Assembly: GCA_022661535.1 (NCBI GenBank)
Contig: JAKULF010000004.1
Coordinates: forward strand, 1,426,001 to 1,490,000
DNA: 64,000 nt
Reading direction: 5' to 3'
DNA from: Eutypa lata
Taxonomy: Eukaryota > Ascomycota > Sordariomycetes > Xylariales > Diatrypaceae
Shown: positions 12,201 through 25,902 of the stretch, in pieces
Position numbering within the stretch: the stretch's first letter is position 1
Layout of the letters: each line of letters opens with the position of its first letter
The notes under the pieces: generated by a model
Told to the model about the DNA's origin: nothing
Databases searched by the model: none
Seen by the model: only the letters and a program-made list of their open reading frames with translations
Position numbers and translations under genes: made by a program

Positions 12201-15200
12201 TGCACCGCCCTTGTATGTAAGCTCGCCTTGCCTTACGTTGGCACAAGACGTTGGTACCCGCCTTCCCGTTGCCCTCCCCCTGCCCGTCATTCCCGAGGCC
12301 GGGCCAATTGCCCTTTTCGAGCAACCGTGCTGTTATTATCGAAGACATCGAGATGTAACACAAACAATGTCTGGTTTGTGTTTCTTTCGCGGAATCCTCG
12401 TTTTCTTTTCCTTTTTTCTTCGATCACTTGTTCCACCAACGCCACCATTACTACCACCACCACCACTGTGGTCGTGTTTCTAGATTAATTGACGACCTTG
12501 GTACATATGTAGCTCAACACCATCTTTGTCAGCAAAATGCATCCATCCCTACCTACTATCAATCCGCAGGTACATAGATCACGGAGCTGAATACACCACG
12601 CACACTGTAAATAGGATAGTAATAAAGTTAATGTTGCAACACTCAGGTGAGTGAGTGTTTCCCACCTTTTACGAACGATGGGCATCGATATTACCCGAGG
12701 AAGTTACTCGATCTGGTCTTTACCGGTCGGAAACGAGTGGTCGCATCGCTTCCGTTAATCGTGTATGATATATATAAAGACGCAGCCAACAAACATTTCT
12801 CCCCCATCTTCGCAGCTCGCAGGGGTTTGCCTCTCGAAATTGTTTCAAGACGCGCGTTGGCGGCGGTTGGTTCATGTACGTACATACATAGCAGCGACTG
12901 CTTCGAGAGAATGAATTTAGGAGATGAATACAAAAGAAGAAGTCTTATTTTAAATTTTCGACGCGTTAGCCGACAGATCACCATCTTACATTCTGGAGAG
13001 AGGGAAAAGCACGCCACATGTTTTGGTATCTTACCAGCCCCGAAGCTCTCGTTCCAAGTTCCAACCCATGGAAACAAGATGTAGAAGGAGCTTTAACCTT
13101 GCATCGTCATCATCAGCCGTGGCTGGCTGTTTGGCTAATGCGATAGGGTAGCAATGCTGTGTGTGTGTGTGTGTGTGCGTGCAATGGCACATGTTCGTCC
13201 AAGACGTTGCAAAGGCTCCTCCCGTCCCTTGTACTTATCCGCTCCCACTAACACGGGCGTGCTGATCCATGTTCATGCAAAATTTTGGTTAAACGAACAC
13301 CGCGGCGCATCTATCTCTTACCTGCCTGCTCTTTTCGGTTCCAACTGCAGCGAGCTTCCGGGCGGGCTCGGTACAATTTTGGAACATGACGCACCTTGTT
13401 TTGTTTTGCTTCTTTTTTATCTATCCAATACTTGAGGGAATACGGGCTAACTAACCTCGACCTATTGTTGCGAGGCACCGCCGCCGCCGCCGCCTCTCTC
13501 GGGCCGAGAAACACGGCTAAGTTTAGCCACGGGTAACTTAGATACTACCTACTTAACCTACTGTCCACTGTAGTTATTATGCCTTGCTCAACCACCGTCT
13601 ATAGCGACTGCGAGGTACCACGCCATTAAAATGAAAGTGCCAAGCATAGGATACGGAAGAAGGAAAAGACAAAAGCTATGGCGGGTGAGCGTCCGTCCGG
13701 AGTTACACCTTATTATTGGTTTCCGCGCTCGTAGGCCAAGCGGAAGCGAGTGGGTTTCCCGCCCAATGGATTTATTGTTCATAATTTCCCGGACTTCCTC
13801 AGGTGGGTTACACATGTCACTTCGTTACGGCGGCGCCGAAGCGGAATGTCCTTATTCAGCTCGAGCCTAAATCCGATTCCGCTGCTACACGAACCAGGCA
13901 ACCCATTAATAGCTATTGTGTGATATTAAAAGGCGTTGTGATATATCATTATCGATAGGTAATCGTAATACTATGTCATTGTTCCCTTCTGTACTTTTTG
14001 GTAATAGTGACACCTGTCGTGGTGTCAGCATATTAACTCCCCCCTTTTCTTTCCAACGTCGCATATTCCAATAGACAAGACGGAAATTTTCCAAAGACAG
14101 CAGGCGAGCAAGCAAATTAGATCTTGAGAAGAAAAAAGTAGATGTTTGCTTGTGGGCAAGTTGCATCCATGCTAGGGTAGCTTTTGTATTAATAGGTCTT
14201 CTATTATTGTCAGTTGGCTATGCATCTTCCTCTTTTGGACGCCGAATCGCGCGATTAGTTTACCCGATAAGTATAACCCGACATGTATAAAAGATCGCTG
14301 TTGGTCGATAGGTGATGTTCACGTTGGCTGCAGGAGACCTTTGTCACGGGACGGATGCGCTTCTGGAACTAAGGCTTTCCCCGGGGGCCCCTTATGGGTC
14401 GAGAGAGATTTTAGGTGGTTAGCAGCGTTGCAATCGGTAAGCCTTTCTCTCGGCTGGGATCAAGCTTGTGGAGAAAACGCGAACATGATGGCTGGCTGGA
14501 TACTTAAGTTAGGGAGGTAGTTTAAGATTTACAGGGCATAAAGCCTAAGACCCAGATCGCCCTATCACACCTTCTTACACTTCTACGACGTTGGGATATT
14601 CTGCTTGATGACATAATTTGAAAAATAAAAAAGAACAAAATGCAAAGTGCAACTTTTCTTCGCGTGGTCTTAACATTTCTAACATGCTTGAGTAAATAAA
14701 ACTTGAATTGTTTATCCATGAGCGAGCAACTCTGTCTCTTTGGAGATAAACGTCGCGGTGTAGTAAGTATAACAGTGCCTAGAGACTCAGCATCCCTCCT
14801 TAACACTACATGTAGTAGGGGCCAAACAATAGCATTTTGATCAGCCCAACTCGTAGTAAGATCCGAGGATCCTCACGAAGAATTGCCAACCTTGCCTTGT
14901 CTCTGTAAAGACGATAACTAGGAGATAGGACTGCTACATAGTTACATACTATATCAACAAGGTTATTTTAGCATACATATGTAGCACAGTAACAGGTCTT
15001 TCTCCACTCAGTGAAGAATCTCACTCATTGCCTTAACTCCTTCTTCGTAATTTTATCTATCCCGATCTCAGCTAGAAGCGGAGCACATTAGACTCGGGAC
15101 CATTATTGGAGTTCCATGTAATAAACGGACAAGATCTAATATTCTATTGTAATAATGATGTGGGTTTTTTATCCAATAGACAGCTGGCTCGGTGCAAAGT

Positions 15201-18200
15201 TAGTTGATATGCATGTGGTTAGTCGACATGGCAGCAAACTAGGGACCAGGGGGGCAGGGAATGTGTTAGATCACTGGAGGCTTTCCGTCACCAACTAACT
15301 AACTAACTTAATGAACACATGCCCGGGACGTCAGCTTGACACGGGGCTTGAATCCGAGACCTAAAACACTATCTACAACGGTACTTTATTCTTTAGGTCG
15401 AATGCTGTCTGCCTATATGTAATTATATAAGTACGTAGTCATATGCCGAGCCCTTACCCGCATCGCAAAATCCCCTAACTAGCAAGCATTGACGGGTAAA
15501 GAAGTCTTCCAGGTTAGGACCCAGTCTAGTGATCTCTGGTTCCAACAACACTAGTAATTATATGGTAACCTAGTCCCTAGTCTCTGTTGACAGCACCCTA
15601 TGGCAGCTGGAAGATGAACAATATAACATACAATTAAGTACGACGCAATCTCCGGGACTTGGAGACAAACTCCAATGGCCACTGAATTTGCGAAGACTCG
15701 AGCTGAATTTGTGAAACTAATAGTGTGTTCAGGTGCCAGGTTCTATATACACCTCGACAGTGTATATATCTCCTGATGGACAGTGCAATCCGTCGACCCT
15801 TATCAGCTATCCAGGACTAATGTATTGATGCCTCCTCTTTTGTTGTCTGCTTTTGTCTAGCTGCGTCTGAGGACATGGATAGATGATGCTCGAGCATCGC
15901 CAAGCTCCAACCTAGGTTGCTACAGATGACAAGAGTAGCCAATGTTCGAGGCCTTGCTCTGTATCGTATCTTGAAGTGATAGCTCACACAGCCTAGGATC
16001 GACTTGACGCTCGCCATCCCCGGAAGGTCCCTCGGTGGGTTACCCGTTCGCTACCCGCTCGAACTACTTCCTCCCTCTCCCCACATCGCCGTCGCCTAGT
16101 TCCTGTATGTATGGGCGAAGTACATACAGACTGGCGTGGCGGCACATGCCGCTGAACGCGCTATTGGCATCTGATTGGGATGGGAGCGGATGAGACGCCA
16201 AATAATTTTGCTTCCCATTTCAGACGTGGCAGTGGAATGGGCTAGAATTCGAAGGAATACATAGGAGGCAAAAAGGACGAAGATGACACCTCGACCTCTG
16301 GAAGAATGGTGATGTTAGCCCTGGCAATCCTAAAAGGTAGGCTGTCCTGCATAGTATGTATTTGGAGTATTATCCCATCAAGGGATCTGGAGCCAAAAAC
16401 ACCAAAATAATTCGAGGAATCTGGAATGGATGGACATCTTTCAAGAATGCCGCTAATATTTAATACACCCAAAACCAACAGTACGCCGAAAAATAAGCTT
16501 CATTATGTAATAGAAAACATTTACTGGCTTTATTTGTATCTGACACATCTATATCACACTATCATCAGCATAAGAACGCGTGAGCCGCTTCTCAACGAGG
16601 CTAGGTACATTTCCGATAATAGCCACGACGAAGGATTTGCACATTGAATGCCTTCCCCCTACACCACCATTGTATTGACCGCAATGCTGTTAGCTGCCTG
16701 AGCGCAGAAGAGAAGGGCCGGCGGCCGTAAGCCCAAAAGCCAATCGTGGTCTTCGAGCTTTGTTGGCAAATTCACAGCCTATCAAAGCAAACAGCCACCA
16801 CCCGAATATCGCCGAGACGTACAATACAATCGCCCATCTGGACGCTCATTTGACGGTCCATCGAACAACCCATCCCAACGACGGTTTCAGATCAATAATT
16901 GATGGCAAAAAGAAGAAATCGAGGCGGGACATCGAGATGTCAAACCTTTTAGTTTGCGGATGGCGTCGTGTATTATTGGCTATCCACACACTCGGTATCT
17001 TGGATTTAGCGGCTAGTTTTACCCAAAACCAAACATTAACTAAGCAGCGGACCGTCTCGACGACGCAAGGGATGGCGTGCGGTTCTCGCCGTGTTTAGCC
17101 ACCGGTCAAATCATCATCATCTACGAGTTGATGTGGATTGGGCTTAGGATGAAACTATGGCTTAAACATTTGACATGAAGATCGCTGTAAGACGAACAGC
17201 TTTAATAATTAACCACCATCACCTATAGATATTACGAAACAGAGCCTTCAGTTTGTACTCAATGCGTCGAAAGAAAGACAACAGCGACCACTGCGAAATT
17301 ATCCTTATCAAATATGCCAATATCTTAAGTATTAAATACCTGAAGTCATAACTATGAGGAACACCATGGATACAGTTTCAACAGCCTGCACTTGCCTACC
17401 CTACAATACGACAGCTAGTAACTTACAGTCTATTGTGTATTTGACAGAGTGGATTTTACTATAAGCAGCAAACAAACAAATAAGCCCTCAGGTGATCCAA
17501 GTAATGTTATTTGTATACAAAGACAATACCAGGATGCGTAGCGCAGAGGTTCATTAACTTGAAGACTACGAGTTTTTGTAAAACTGTACATGACATAGCA
17601 AGCATACACGAGTCATAACCTCGGACATGCTCAAGGGCATGCACTAGAATATTCCCAAGCTCCAAGTTTAGGCTAAGCGATATGGAGTGAATATGATCCC
17701 GTACTAGGGAGAACCGTTAGTTAGTGAGGAGTAGCATGACGATTCTTGTCCCATTTAGGGTCATTAAGCCGCCTCTAATTATCGTGCTCACCTCAGCTTA
17801 ACGATGTGAATCCAAGATCAAACCAGTGTACCCCGTGAAAGCTTTAGACGCCCTCGATGACTTTTGATCAGGTGCCCCTACCCAAATGCCTGATTCGGAG
17901 ATTAAGGGCGAGATGGTTATTGCAGGTAGTTGACCGCAACTCTTATTAATTATTGCAATGATTAATATCCCTAATATGTTGTCTCGGGTGGGTGGTGCCA
18001 AGTCTAGCGTTCCTTCGGCTCACTTGGGTACAGTTGTCTCCATCACACCGACAATTGCCCTTGTGGCGTCAATGGCGGGAAAAGACAAAAAAAACAGAAA
18101 AGAAAAAAGAAAGAAGAAAAAACGGACAACCATCCTAACTACAGTAGGTAGATACCTACGCGAGACTAAAATGACGCACCCAAACCCCCGGTGCAGCCGG

Positions 18201-21200
18201 GATACTGTGACTTCCAATCATTTGGTGTTGGGTCGAGGAATGGGAGTCGAGGAGCCAATCGTGAACGTGGAAGCAAGCTTCACGTGATTGAAATCTCATG
18301 CGGGCGAGCCGCTCCCGCGATAGCGGCGGTCCCCAATTTAGTCTTTTTTAATTATTAGTTAGTTAAAAACTATTTTGAATTTTCCTTTTTCTTTTTCTTC
18401 TCTCTTTTCTCCAGCGCACGATCTTTTTCACAAGGGGGCGGGGACAATGCCTACACTAATGAACTGGCCGAACCGATAATTGATTTTCTTCCCCATCAAT
18501 GACCCCTCCCCTCTCTTCCGCCCCTGGTTCGTGACAAGTCATACATTATATGTACTACCTCATGCCAGTAGTTAAACTAATAGTTAAGTACATAGGAACT
18601 ACTTACCTTCCTACCTACGTAAATACATGATAATAACATGGGGGGTTCCCGGGCGCTTTGTTCGCGCACGTTCGTATGAGGCCAAATACGGTATTCCACT
18701 TCCGCCTTAACGGTCCTTATTACCGATATTCTATATACATGCATGGCTGGTCGAGAATCCTCCACCGCAAACTGTTTCCGCTGGGGGGGATTTAAGGGGC
18801 CACAGCCTAAGAAATGAATACCCTAATGGCATCTAGGAGAGCAACCCTGTCTTTCTTACGACGCTAGGTATGTGGTATTATTCCCTATCGAACCGTGGGA
18901 CGACGATCCCTGCTGCTACCAAATGTATTCATACATCAACGAAACGCCCATTTCTCCACGTCGGCCCCCAATGCTACCGCACAGTGTGTCTCGCTCTTAC
19001 TGGGGGAATTAGGTATCATGTTTTACCCCACCAAGAAGAACGGACATCGTCATCATCTTCATCTTCATCTCCATTGTAGCTATGTATGCAGGTCTGTAGT
19101 AAGACTAGGAAGAATGGAACCAATATTATCCGTGCTATTAATGTCGATGTCCACATTCATTATAATACATACCTAGCTTGTAAACCAGAGATGGACAGGC
19201 TCTATTAAGTCAATCTGTTATACGCGCCTCCGCTGTTTGAATGATATGTATGAGTACATATATACATAGTTAGATACATACAATACATACATCATACGTC
19301 GCTCGAGTCAGAATGGCGGTGATAGTTGTCTTCGCTTCTTCTCATCAGTCTACTATGTATGACGGAACAACCGCCAGCTATTACCTCTAAGAGCTAGGGT
19401 TGCACCGCAGTCCTGCTTTTAGTGAATCCCATCCATGGTTACACACGGCGCATGCATAGCCGCCGTATCTACCGTTTCCCATCCCACCTCATCCCACCTC
19501 ATCCCCATCCGGAAATGTGCATAATCCCTCGTCTTATATGGGAATTTCGCGCGTTGGGTTTCTACCTCGCACAAGCAAGCGGTAGCCGCAGTTTGTGTAT
19601 ATCAGCACGTATTACCATTGGCATATACGCCTTTAATATGGGACAAGTCGTACATACCTATAGACAGTGAGTGCAGATAGAGAGTAAACCTGGGAGGAGG
19701 ATGAAACATTCGAGCAAACTTGACATGTTCTCAAGCTTAGTGTCGTTGTCGCTTGCGTCTCCACGGCCCTCCCCCTATACGTCAATCCCACGCATCCCAC
19801 GCATGGAGATAGAGCGTTTGGTGGGATAAGGCCGCATTGCATTGCCTTATAATAATATTTGGTTGCTTGCTTCTTTAACGGCCTCTTTTCCTGCACACCA
19901 CCCATGTATCACGGGTATTTGGTCTACATTTGATTCTGCCATGTTTCGAAGGACGCGATTTTGTATACTGCAGGTATCACCATAGGCTGTGGTATGTACA
20001 ATCCGTATACTACCTACTAGTACTTACTACTACCACCGATGCAGCGTGGTAGATCTACATACATAATGTAGTTCAGCTCCCCACAACCACCCCGTTTACT
20101 GTATCCGAACATCTCTAAGTCGCTATACAACCTATCCAGACAACACAACCAGCAATACACCCCAGTCCAGTTTCGTCATCATCGCTTGTCACGATAGCCG
20201 CTCAAACTGTCGTAGTTCGTGATCACGCTGTTTGTGCAGCATGTAGGTATTCCTGCATGCTCTCCCACATACCTTGCTTGCCAGCTAAACATACATCATA
20301 CATACATAGTAAGTACATACAAGGCGTGCATGTATATACTTACAGGTATGTAAGCGACAAGACCTAATCGCCTAACTAGTACGTAGTGTCCCCCAGGGAA
20401 GCCGAACCTAACTACCACTACCTACCTAACTAGCAGCTAACAGGACCAAGCGCCAACCGCAGGGATAGTAATCGGCGTTCCAGAACCCCAATGCTGACCG
20501 CAAGCGCGCTATTAGACACCGAGTCAGTGACTACCTACCTGCTGCCCAGGGTATGTGTGCTGTATGTATATACTTGTTAGTGAGTTAGTGAGCGAATCTC
20601 GATTCCATCACCGCCCTACATACTAGTAGTAGTCAAGCTGCACACCTACCAACCAACCAGCCAACCTACATACATATCTGCCGTTGTTGCCTACCCCCGG
20701 TAACGAAATGCACTTGGGTCCCAGAAAAATGCAACATGCATAGGACTTCCTCCAAAAGGATTCCCAACGGTCCTACCTTTTCTTTGGGTTGATGAGTGAT
20801 CATGCTGATATCTCCTACATTAAGAAGTAGGTAGGCGAGAAGCGGCGGTGAAGAGGGTACTGCCGTCAAGCTTAACCGGGCCCTTGCGACCCGTGCCGTA
20901 GCTTGGAAAGGGCAAACCTTCTTCATTCAATCCACCCATGACTTTCCCATACATCTATTATGGGAAAAAGAGAGAAGAGGGCAGGAATAGATACCGAATC
21001 AGAAGGGTACGCATGCAGTATCGATGGAGGACACACACACATACATGTAGTTATATGCATGCAAGTATCTAGGTAGGTAGGTACTACTCTACGGCGTAGG
21101 CGCTGTATGTACAACACCTTACATGCCCGCAGTCGCATTCCGCACCTGTCCTATGTCGTATAACATCTCCAACCACTCCTTGATCCCTTAAACCTAGCTC

Positions 21201-21382
21201 TAAACGACGTGTAATACCCAACTCAACTTGACAACGTGCCGCCGTGTGCATGCCGTCAGCGCCGGTTAGCCTGTCAGAGTAGGTACCAACGGAAATAACT
21301 AATGTCTTCCTTATTCATGTCGTTTCATTCACCTCACGTGCAGGAAAACGTACTTACAAGTTAGATAGACGTTAGGATGAAT

Positions 21383-21414
<32 letters not shown>

Positions 21415-23447
21415 CACAGACAGTGTTACACGGAACACCCCGCGATCCTCCTCGGTTCAAATGTTTCCTAACAGGTTTAACTACCTCCATCGCTCGGCCA
21501 CCCCCCGTTGCCCTGCCTTGGATGAAGACTAACATGATATAGAATACAGTAATATGGACAAACCCGTTTGTTGCCATTTGGCGAGAGACCGTACTATATT
21601 ATATTAGTCGATGCTATATATATATATAGTTATATCAACGCCTGCCTTTACCGTTTTCTCTATCCCCTGCTGCGGGACGGCGGTTTTGGAACGGGGTGAA
21701 AGGTTGCACAAAGCACAGATGCGCGTGCATGCGTGCATGTGTGTGTGCGTGCGTGCGTGCCGTTGCACCACCACCACCACATCCAGAATGGTTACATCCT
21801 CATCCATCCTATGCTCCCCATCTCGCATCTCCACACCACACCAACGACCGCATGTAATGTATGTATGGATGCATGTATGTACTTTACATTGCATTAACAT
21901 TGCGTTTCGTTCTTTCCTTTTTCCTTGCCTTGCAGACGCCGAGGACGACGCCCTGTCGTGCCTGGCGCCCTATTATGTCGTGAATCCTCCTTGGTGCCCG
22001 AAGGGGCGTGCGCCATGCCATGACATCCCCATGTCATGTCGTGTCGTGTCGTGTCGTGTCTATCCATTCCATACTCCCAATCACCAACCATCGCTACAAC
22101 TTGCAGCCGGAGTACCTACCTACCTTACATACGTACGTACGTACGTATCGAAGAATCGTATTCGTGTCATTTTTGTTGCCTCGCTTTTGCCTCGTGCGCC
22201 GCTGCGGCCGCTCCGTACTTTGGGACCAAAGCGTGCAGTGCAGCCTGATGAGGAAGCCAACTTTTTCGTTCGAATTGACCTATCACTAACTGATCCTAAA
22301 GTATGCAGGTAGCTTACGTCCATGCGTACATAAATAAGTAGGTATAGAAGTATGTATGGGAGGTAAGTAGCTTGCTTATTAGGGTAGCTAGTTTAGCTAG
22401 CTAGGGTTCATTCCCGCTGGCGTGTGCCGTACCGCACCTGTGATCACGGACCGATGCGAGCCTGCAGCTGGGTCGTCCCAATGCAACCGTAACATGCAAC
22501 ACACGCATTCTCCGGTTTCAAGCCTAGGAGCGGCCGGCCAGCCAGCCAGCCAGCAGCTTGCTTACATACTTATTAGGTACTTTACCTTATGTACGTAGTA
22601 TTCTATAGTGGGCGGGACAATACGTATACTCCCTCTCCTCTCCTCTCTTCCCCTTCTTTTTATCCCACACCCTCCCTCTCCTCCCCCACTATATACGGTG
22701 GCATTATACCTGCGTGAGGGTCGTCGACCGAACCAGTGACCGGCTCGCGATGGCCCCCGTCCGCTGGTCAGGCTCCAAAAACAGCACATGCAAGCGCGGG
22801 AGGCTCTCTCCGAATTGCGATTCGAGATCAAGTCATGCAAGCCACTCTCTCACTTACTCACTCACTCACTTTCCATCCCACATCATCCTTCCTGGTTCTC
22901 TCGTTTCGAGTTTTTGGGGGGGGTTAGGTAGGTAGGGCGGGGGTTTAGCGAGCGAGCGAGCGAGCAAAGGGGAAGGAGAGGTGGAAGTGGAAGGGTCTTT
23001 TCTCCATCCAGCCGGCCAACTATGTAGCCAGCTTTCTTACCAGATTACGGGGTCCAATTCCGTCTAGAATACGTGCCCAGACATGCCTTGATGCACGCAT
23101 GCATGATGAGCAAGAGTAGGCGAGGGAAAGATCGTGATAGCGATGATGATGCCCATGGTCCAGGTGATGACAGACAGACAGAGGCGGTGAGGGGCCGGAG
23201 CCCAGCCCAGCGACCTGTATGGCTTATGTCCGGTGGGGTATCCGTAGCTATACCTAACACCTAAATACCAAGTAGGTAGAGCTATACTTTTCGGCAAGAT
23301 GCGCTAACCTGCCGATGACGAACGACCCCAATGTAGGTGCATCGCATACTTATTAGATGCCTACTTCCACGCGGCACATAGTTAGATAGAAGCCAATTGA
23401 GAGTTGACCTCTCGGTCGGCCGTCTGCTTAGGTAAATAATAAGTCAC
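9300..23447. other. Long non-coding stretch, part 2
   Basis: No gene is supported. The sequence is dense in short tetramer repeats (TAGG/CCTA, TACA/TGTA, GTAC) typical of intergenic DNA in some filamentous ascomycetes. Other content: a GT run near 13159-13177, a hairpin at 16103-16129 with a 9-bp stem, a GACA run near 21383-21416, GTGTC repeats at 22031-22060, and CACT and GAGC runs near 22850-22965. A 233-codon open frame at 21611-22312 is built largely of such repeats and I do not treat it as a gene. Confidence 0.45.
21383..21416. repeat. GACA tetranucleotide microsatellite
   Basis: Seven to eight near-perfect GACA units followed by degenerate continuation. No function is implied. Confidence 0.85.
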
Positions 23448-23528
23448 CGAAAAGTTGCCGCGAAAAGGAAACAAAGCAGAATGTTCACGAGAATGATACG
23501 AAAAGTCGCCGCAGAAACAATATATAAA
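23448..23528 (+). promoter_or_regulatory. Candidate promoter of the methyltransferase gene
   Basis: Two copies of a 14-base element that differ at one position (CGAAAAGTTGCCGC at 23448-23461 and CGAAAAGTCGCCGC at 23499-23512) lie just upstream of TATATAAA at 23521-23528. The TATA-like box is about 160 bases before the proposed start codon at 23690, a plausible spacing if the leader is about 100-130 bases. The repeat could bind a regulator; this is inference from its repetition and position. Confidence 0.4.
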
Positions 23529-23689
23529 ACAATAGGAGGCGAAGACCCCTCCTCAATGATGTGTTATGTAATTAGGTAGTCATAGCAGTCAATTTGACAG
23601 TGTCTTTTCATCAGTCAACTGAATCGCAACAACAACAAAAAAGACGAGAGATTTCGCATAAAGTTTCTCTTAGTTAGCAAAGTACCAAA

Positions 23690-25902
23690 ATGAGCCACCA
23701 TCAGCAGCAGCAGCAGCAGCAACAGCATCAGCATCATTCTCACCACGGCCACGACCATCACCATGCTGCTGCGCGTGATACGATAGTGGACGCCAATCGG
23801 TCGTACTTCGAGTAAGTCACACAACACATCACAACACAACACACAACACACAACACATACATACGTGCCTAGTTAGAGCATAGAAAGACAGCAACGGAGA
23901 GAGAGCACCAGAAATCCCTCAAATCTTATTCACCCCTGCCGCGCTTTCTTTCTTTCTTTCTTTCTTTCGCTCTTTTCTTCCTGCCTCCTGCCTTCGTTCC
24001 TTCTTGTAGTTAGTCCTATATCGCTCACCATTTCCGGTATCCTACCCGCCACCACCGCCTTTCTCCCTCCCTCCCTCCCTGAGTGAGACGCATGAAGTAG
24101 GCGTGCAGACCGGCTTGTCGGTAAATGGCGGTCTGTGTGTGTGTGTGTGTGTTAGGATGATTGCCCGTTCCAACCCACCGGGCCCGGAATCACTCACTCA
24201 CCCAACCCACTCGCTCGCTCGCTCGCTCGCTAGCCAGCTTACCTGGGACCGACAGCTTCCCCCCGGCCTGCCTCGGCTCAGATCGGCGGGCAGGCGCGGG
24301 AGAGCGGGAGCCCTCGGCCGCCTCGTAAATCTAGCCAGCCAGCTAGCCAGCCAGCCGACGCGCATGTATACAGTATTTATGCGCGCGTCGTGTAGTGCAT
24401 GTGCGAGGGTGTATGGCGGCTGATTAGGGGGGGCCGGGGGGAGGGCAATAGATGACAGGCTGACCTATCGTTATACCCAGTGATGATATGACGTTATCAC
24501 GGTTTTCTCTCCTTCCTTGCCTCCTTCCGTTTATTTCTTCCCTGCCCCCTTTTCTTATTCATATTTAACCGGCTGATTTGGGCTTGCGATTGGGCTTGAC
24601 TGGCTGTCTGGCTGTCTAAGTCTTTTTTGATGTATTCTTGGCTGACATGAAAGGTGGCGCGGATCCTCACGGAGAATGTGGGGATCCATTGCCGCAGGCA
24701 CGAATTCTGAAGTGAGCAGGCGGCTACTTATGACTCGAGACACGTGAAGCTCATCGAGAGGCTGACGGCGGAGCTGAGATCGCGGCTGGATTTTATTGGG
24801 GTCGATTGGGCGGATGACGATGAGGATGGTGATGATGACGACGAGGAGAATGGAGATGAGAAGAACGAGGATGAAGATGCATCATCGCAGAAGGACCAGG
24901 AGACGCTCGAAGATGCCCAAGGGGGGGAGGGGAAAGAGCAGAAGAGGAAAGTGAGGTTGCTGGACTATGCCTGTGGCACCGGTATTATGTCGAGAGTGAG
25001 TGAACGAGCTGAGTCTCTTTGGTTTCGGTGGTTGCTTTGACCCCTTGTTCGCTGGAAAAGGGGAAGCCTTCCTCCTTGGCAAAATGGACTTTTCAGTGCA
25101 CTTCTTTTCCGCACGGGCTAGCTTTGACCAAAAGAGAATCGAGCTTGAACCCTCGTCACCCTAACTTATCTTGCTAACGGATGTGTAGGCCCTCGCTCCC
25201 TACGTCACGCAGTGCGTCGGCATCGACCTGTCGGAGAACATGGTCGTGGAGTATAACGCCCGAGCCCGGAACCAGGTATGTGACGTTATTTTCTATGTCA
25301 ACCCCCTCCCAATCTTTAGGCTCTCTCTCTCCCCGGTGTCAACGACAAGTGAAACAAAGTCAATAAATAAGTAATAACAAATTGCCAAATTCGACTAGGG
25401 TCTCGAGAAGGACGAGATGTTCGCCGTAGTCGGTGATCTCGCCTCGGCGACGGACGCGGACCCAGCAGCCCTCTCCGGCCCGGAGTTCCTAAATTTCGAC
25501 CTTGTAGTTGTCGGCGGCGGGTTCCACCACTTTGAAGACCCGGCCCTAGCAGCAGCGCGACTCGCCCAGCGTCTGAGACCCGGTGGCGTGCTACTCATCT
25601 GGGACTTCATGCCACACGGCAGCGGCAGCGGCAGTGGAGACGGGGATGGAGATGAGAGCAAGGCGTTCAAGGGGCCGGCCCACCACACCATCACGCAACA
25701 TGGGTTCACCGAGCTCGGCATTAGGGAGATCTACGAGAAGGCAGGGGCCGGGCAGAACTTCAGGCTCGTGGAGCTCGGAGCTGGTTTTTCGTTCGGGCAG
25801 CATGGCGATGGTCATGGCCACGCCCCCCAGTATGAGGAAGAGAAGGAGAAGATGCGGAGGAAGGTCTTCTTGTCTAGGGGCGAGAAGGTGGTGGTATCGT
25901 AA
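23690..25902 (+). CDS. SAM-dependent methyltransferase (UbiE/class I type)
   Basis: Predicted small-molecule or protein methyltransferase using S-adenosylmethionine; the substrate is unknown. Exons 23690-23811, 24713-24995, 25189-25275 and 25399-25902 give about 331 residues. The N-terminus is a Gln/His-rich tract. After the first intron the joined sequence reads SYFDEQAATYD, a common opening of this fungal family. Motif I is LLDYACGTG near residues 123-131, followed by VGIDLSENMV, and the core continues with GGGFHHFEDPALAAARL and LRPGGVLLIWDF. An acidic Asp/Glu-rich insertion of about 40 residues sits before motif I. The first intron is unusually long (901 nt), full of microsatellites, and ends in an AAG acceptor chosen because it keeps the frame and restores the family motif. 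The other introns are 193 and 123 nt. Confidence 0.85.
23945..24232. repeat. Cluster of microsatellites in methyltransferase intron 1
   Basis: Within one intron lie a CTTT run (about 23945-23968), a CCCT run (about 24066-24080), a GT run (about 24134-24152) and a GCTC run (about 24210-24231). GCCA repeats follow near 24333-24356. Confidence 0.8.

Noticed and set aside
12647..13084. Overlapping 145-codon (plus) and 128-codon (minus) frames
   Set aside because: Both strands are equally open and neither shows a domain, splice signals or gene-like composition.
21611..22312. 233-codon open frame
   Set aside because: It is built of short tandem repeats (GTGTC, CATG, GTAC) and low-complexity segments, with no motif and no consistent splice context.
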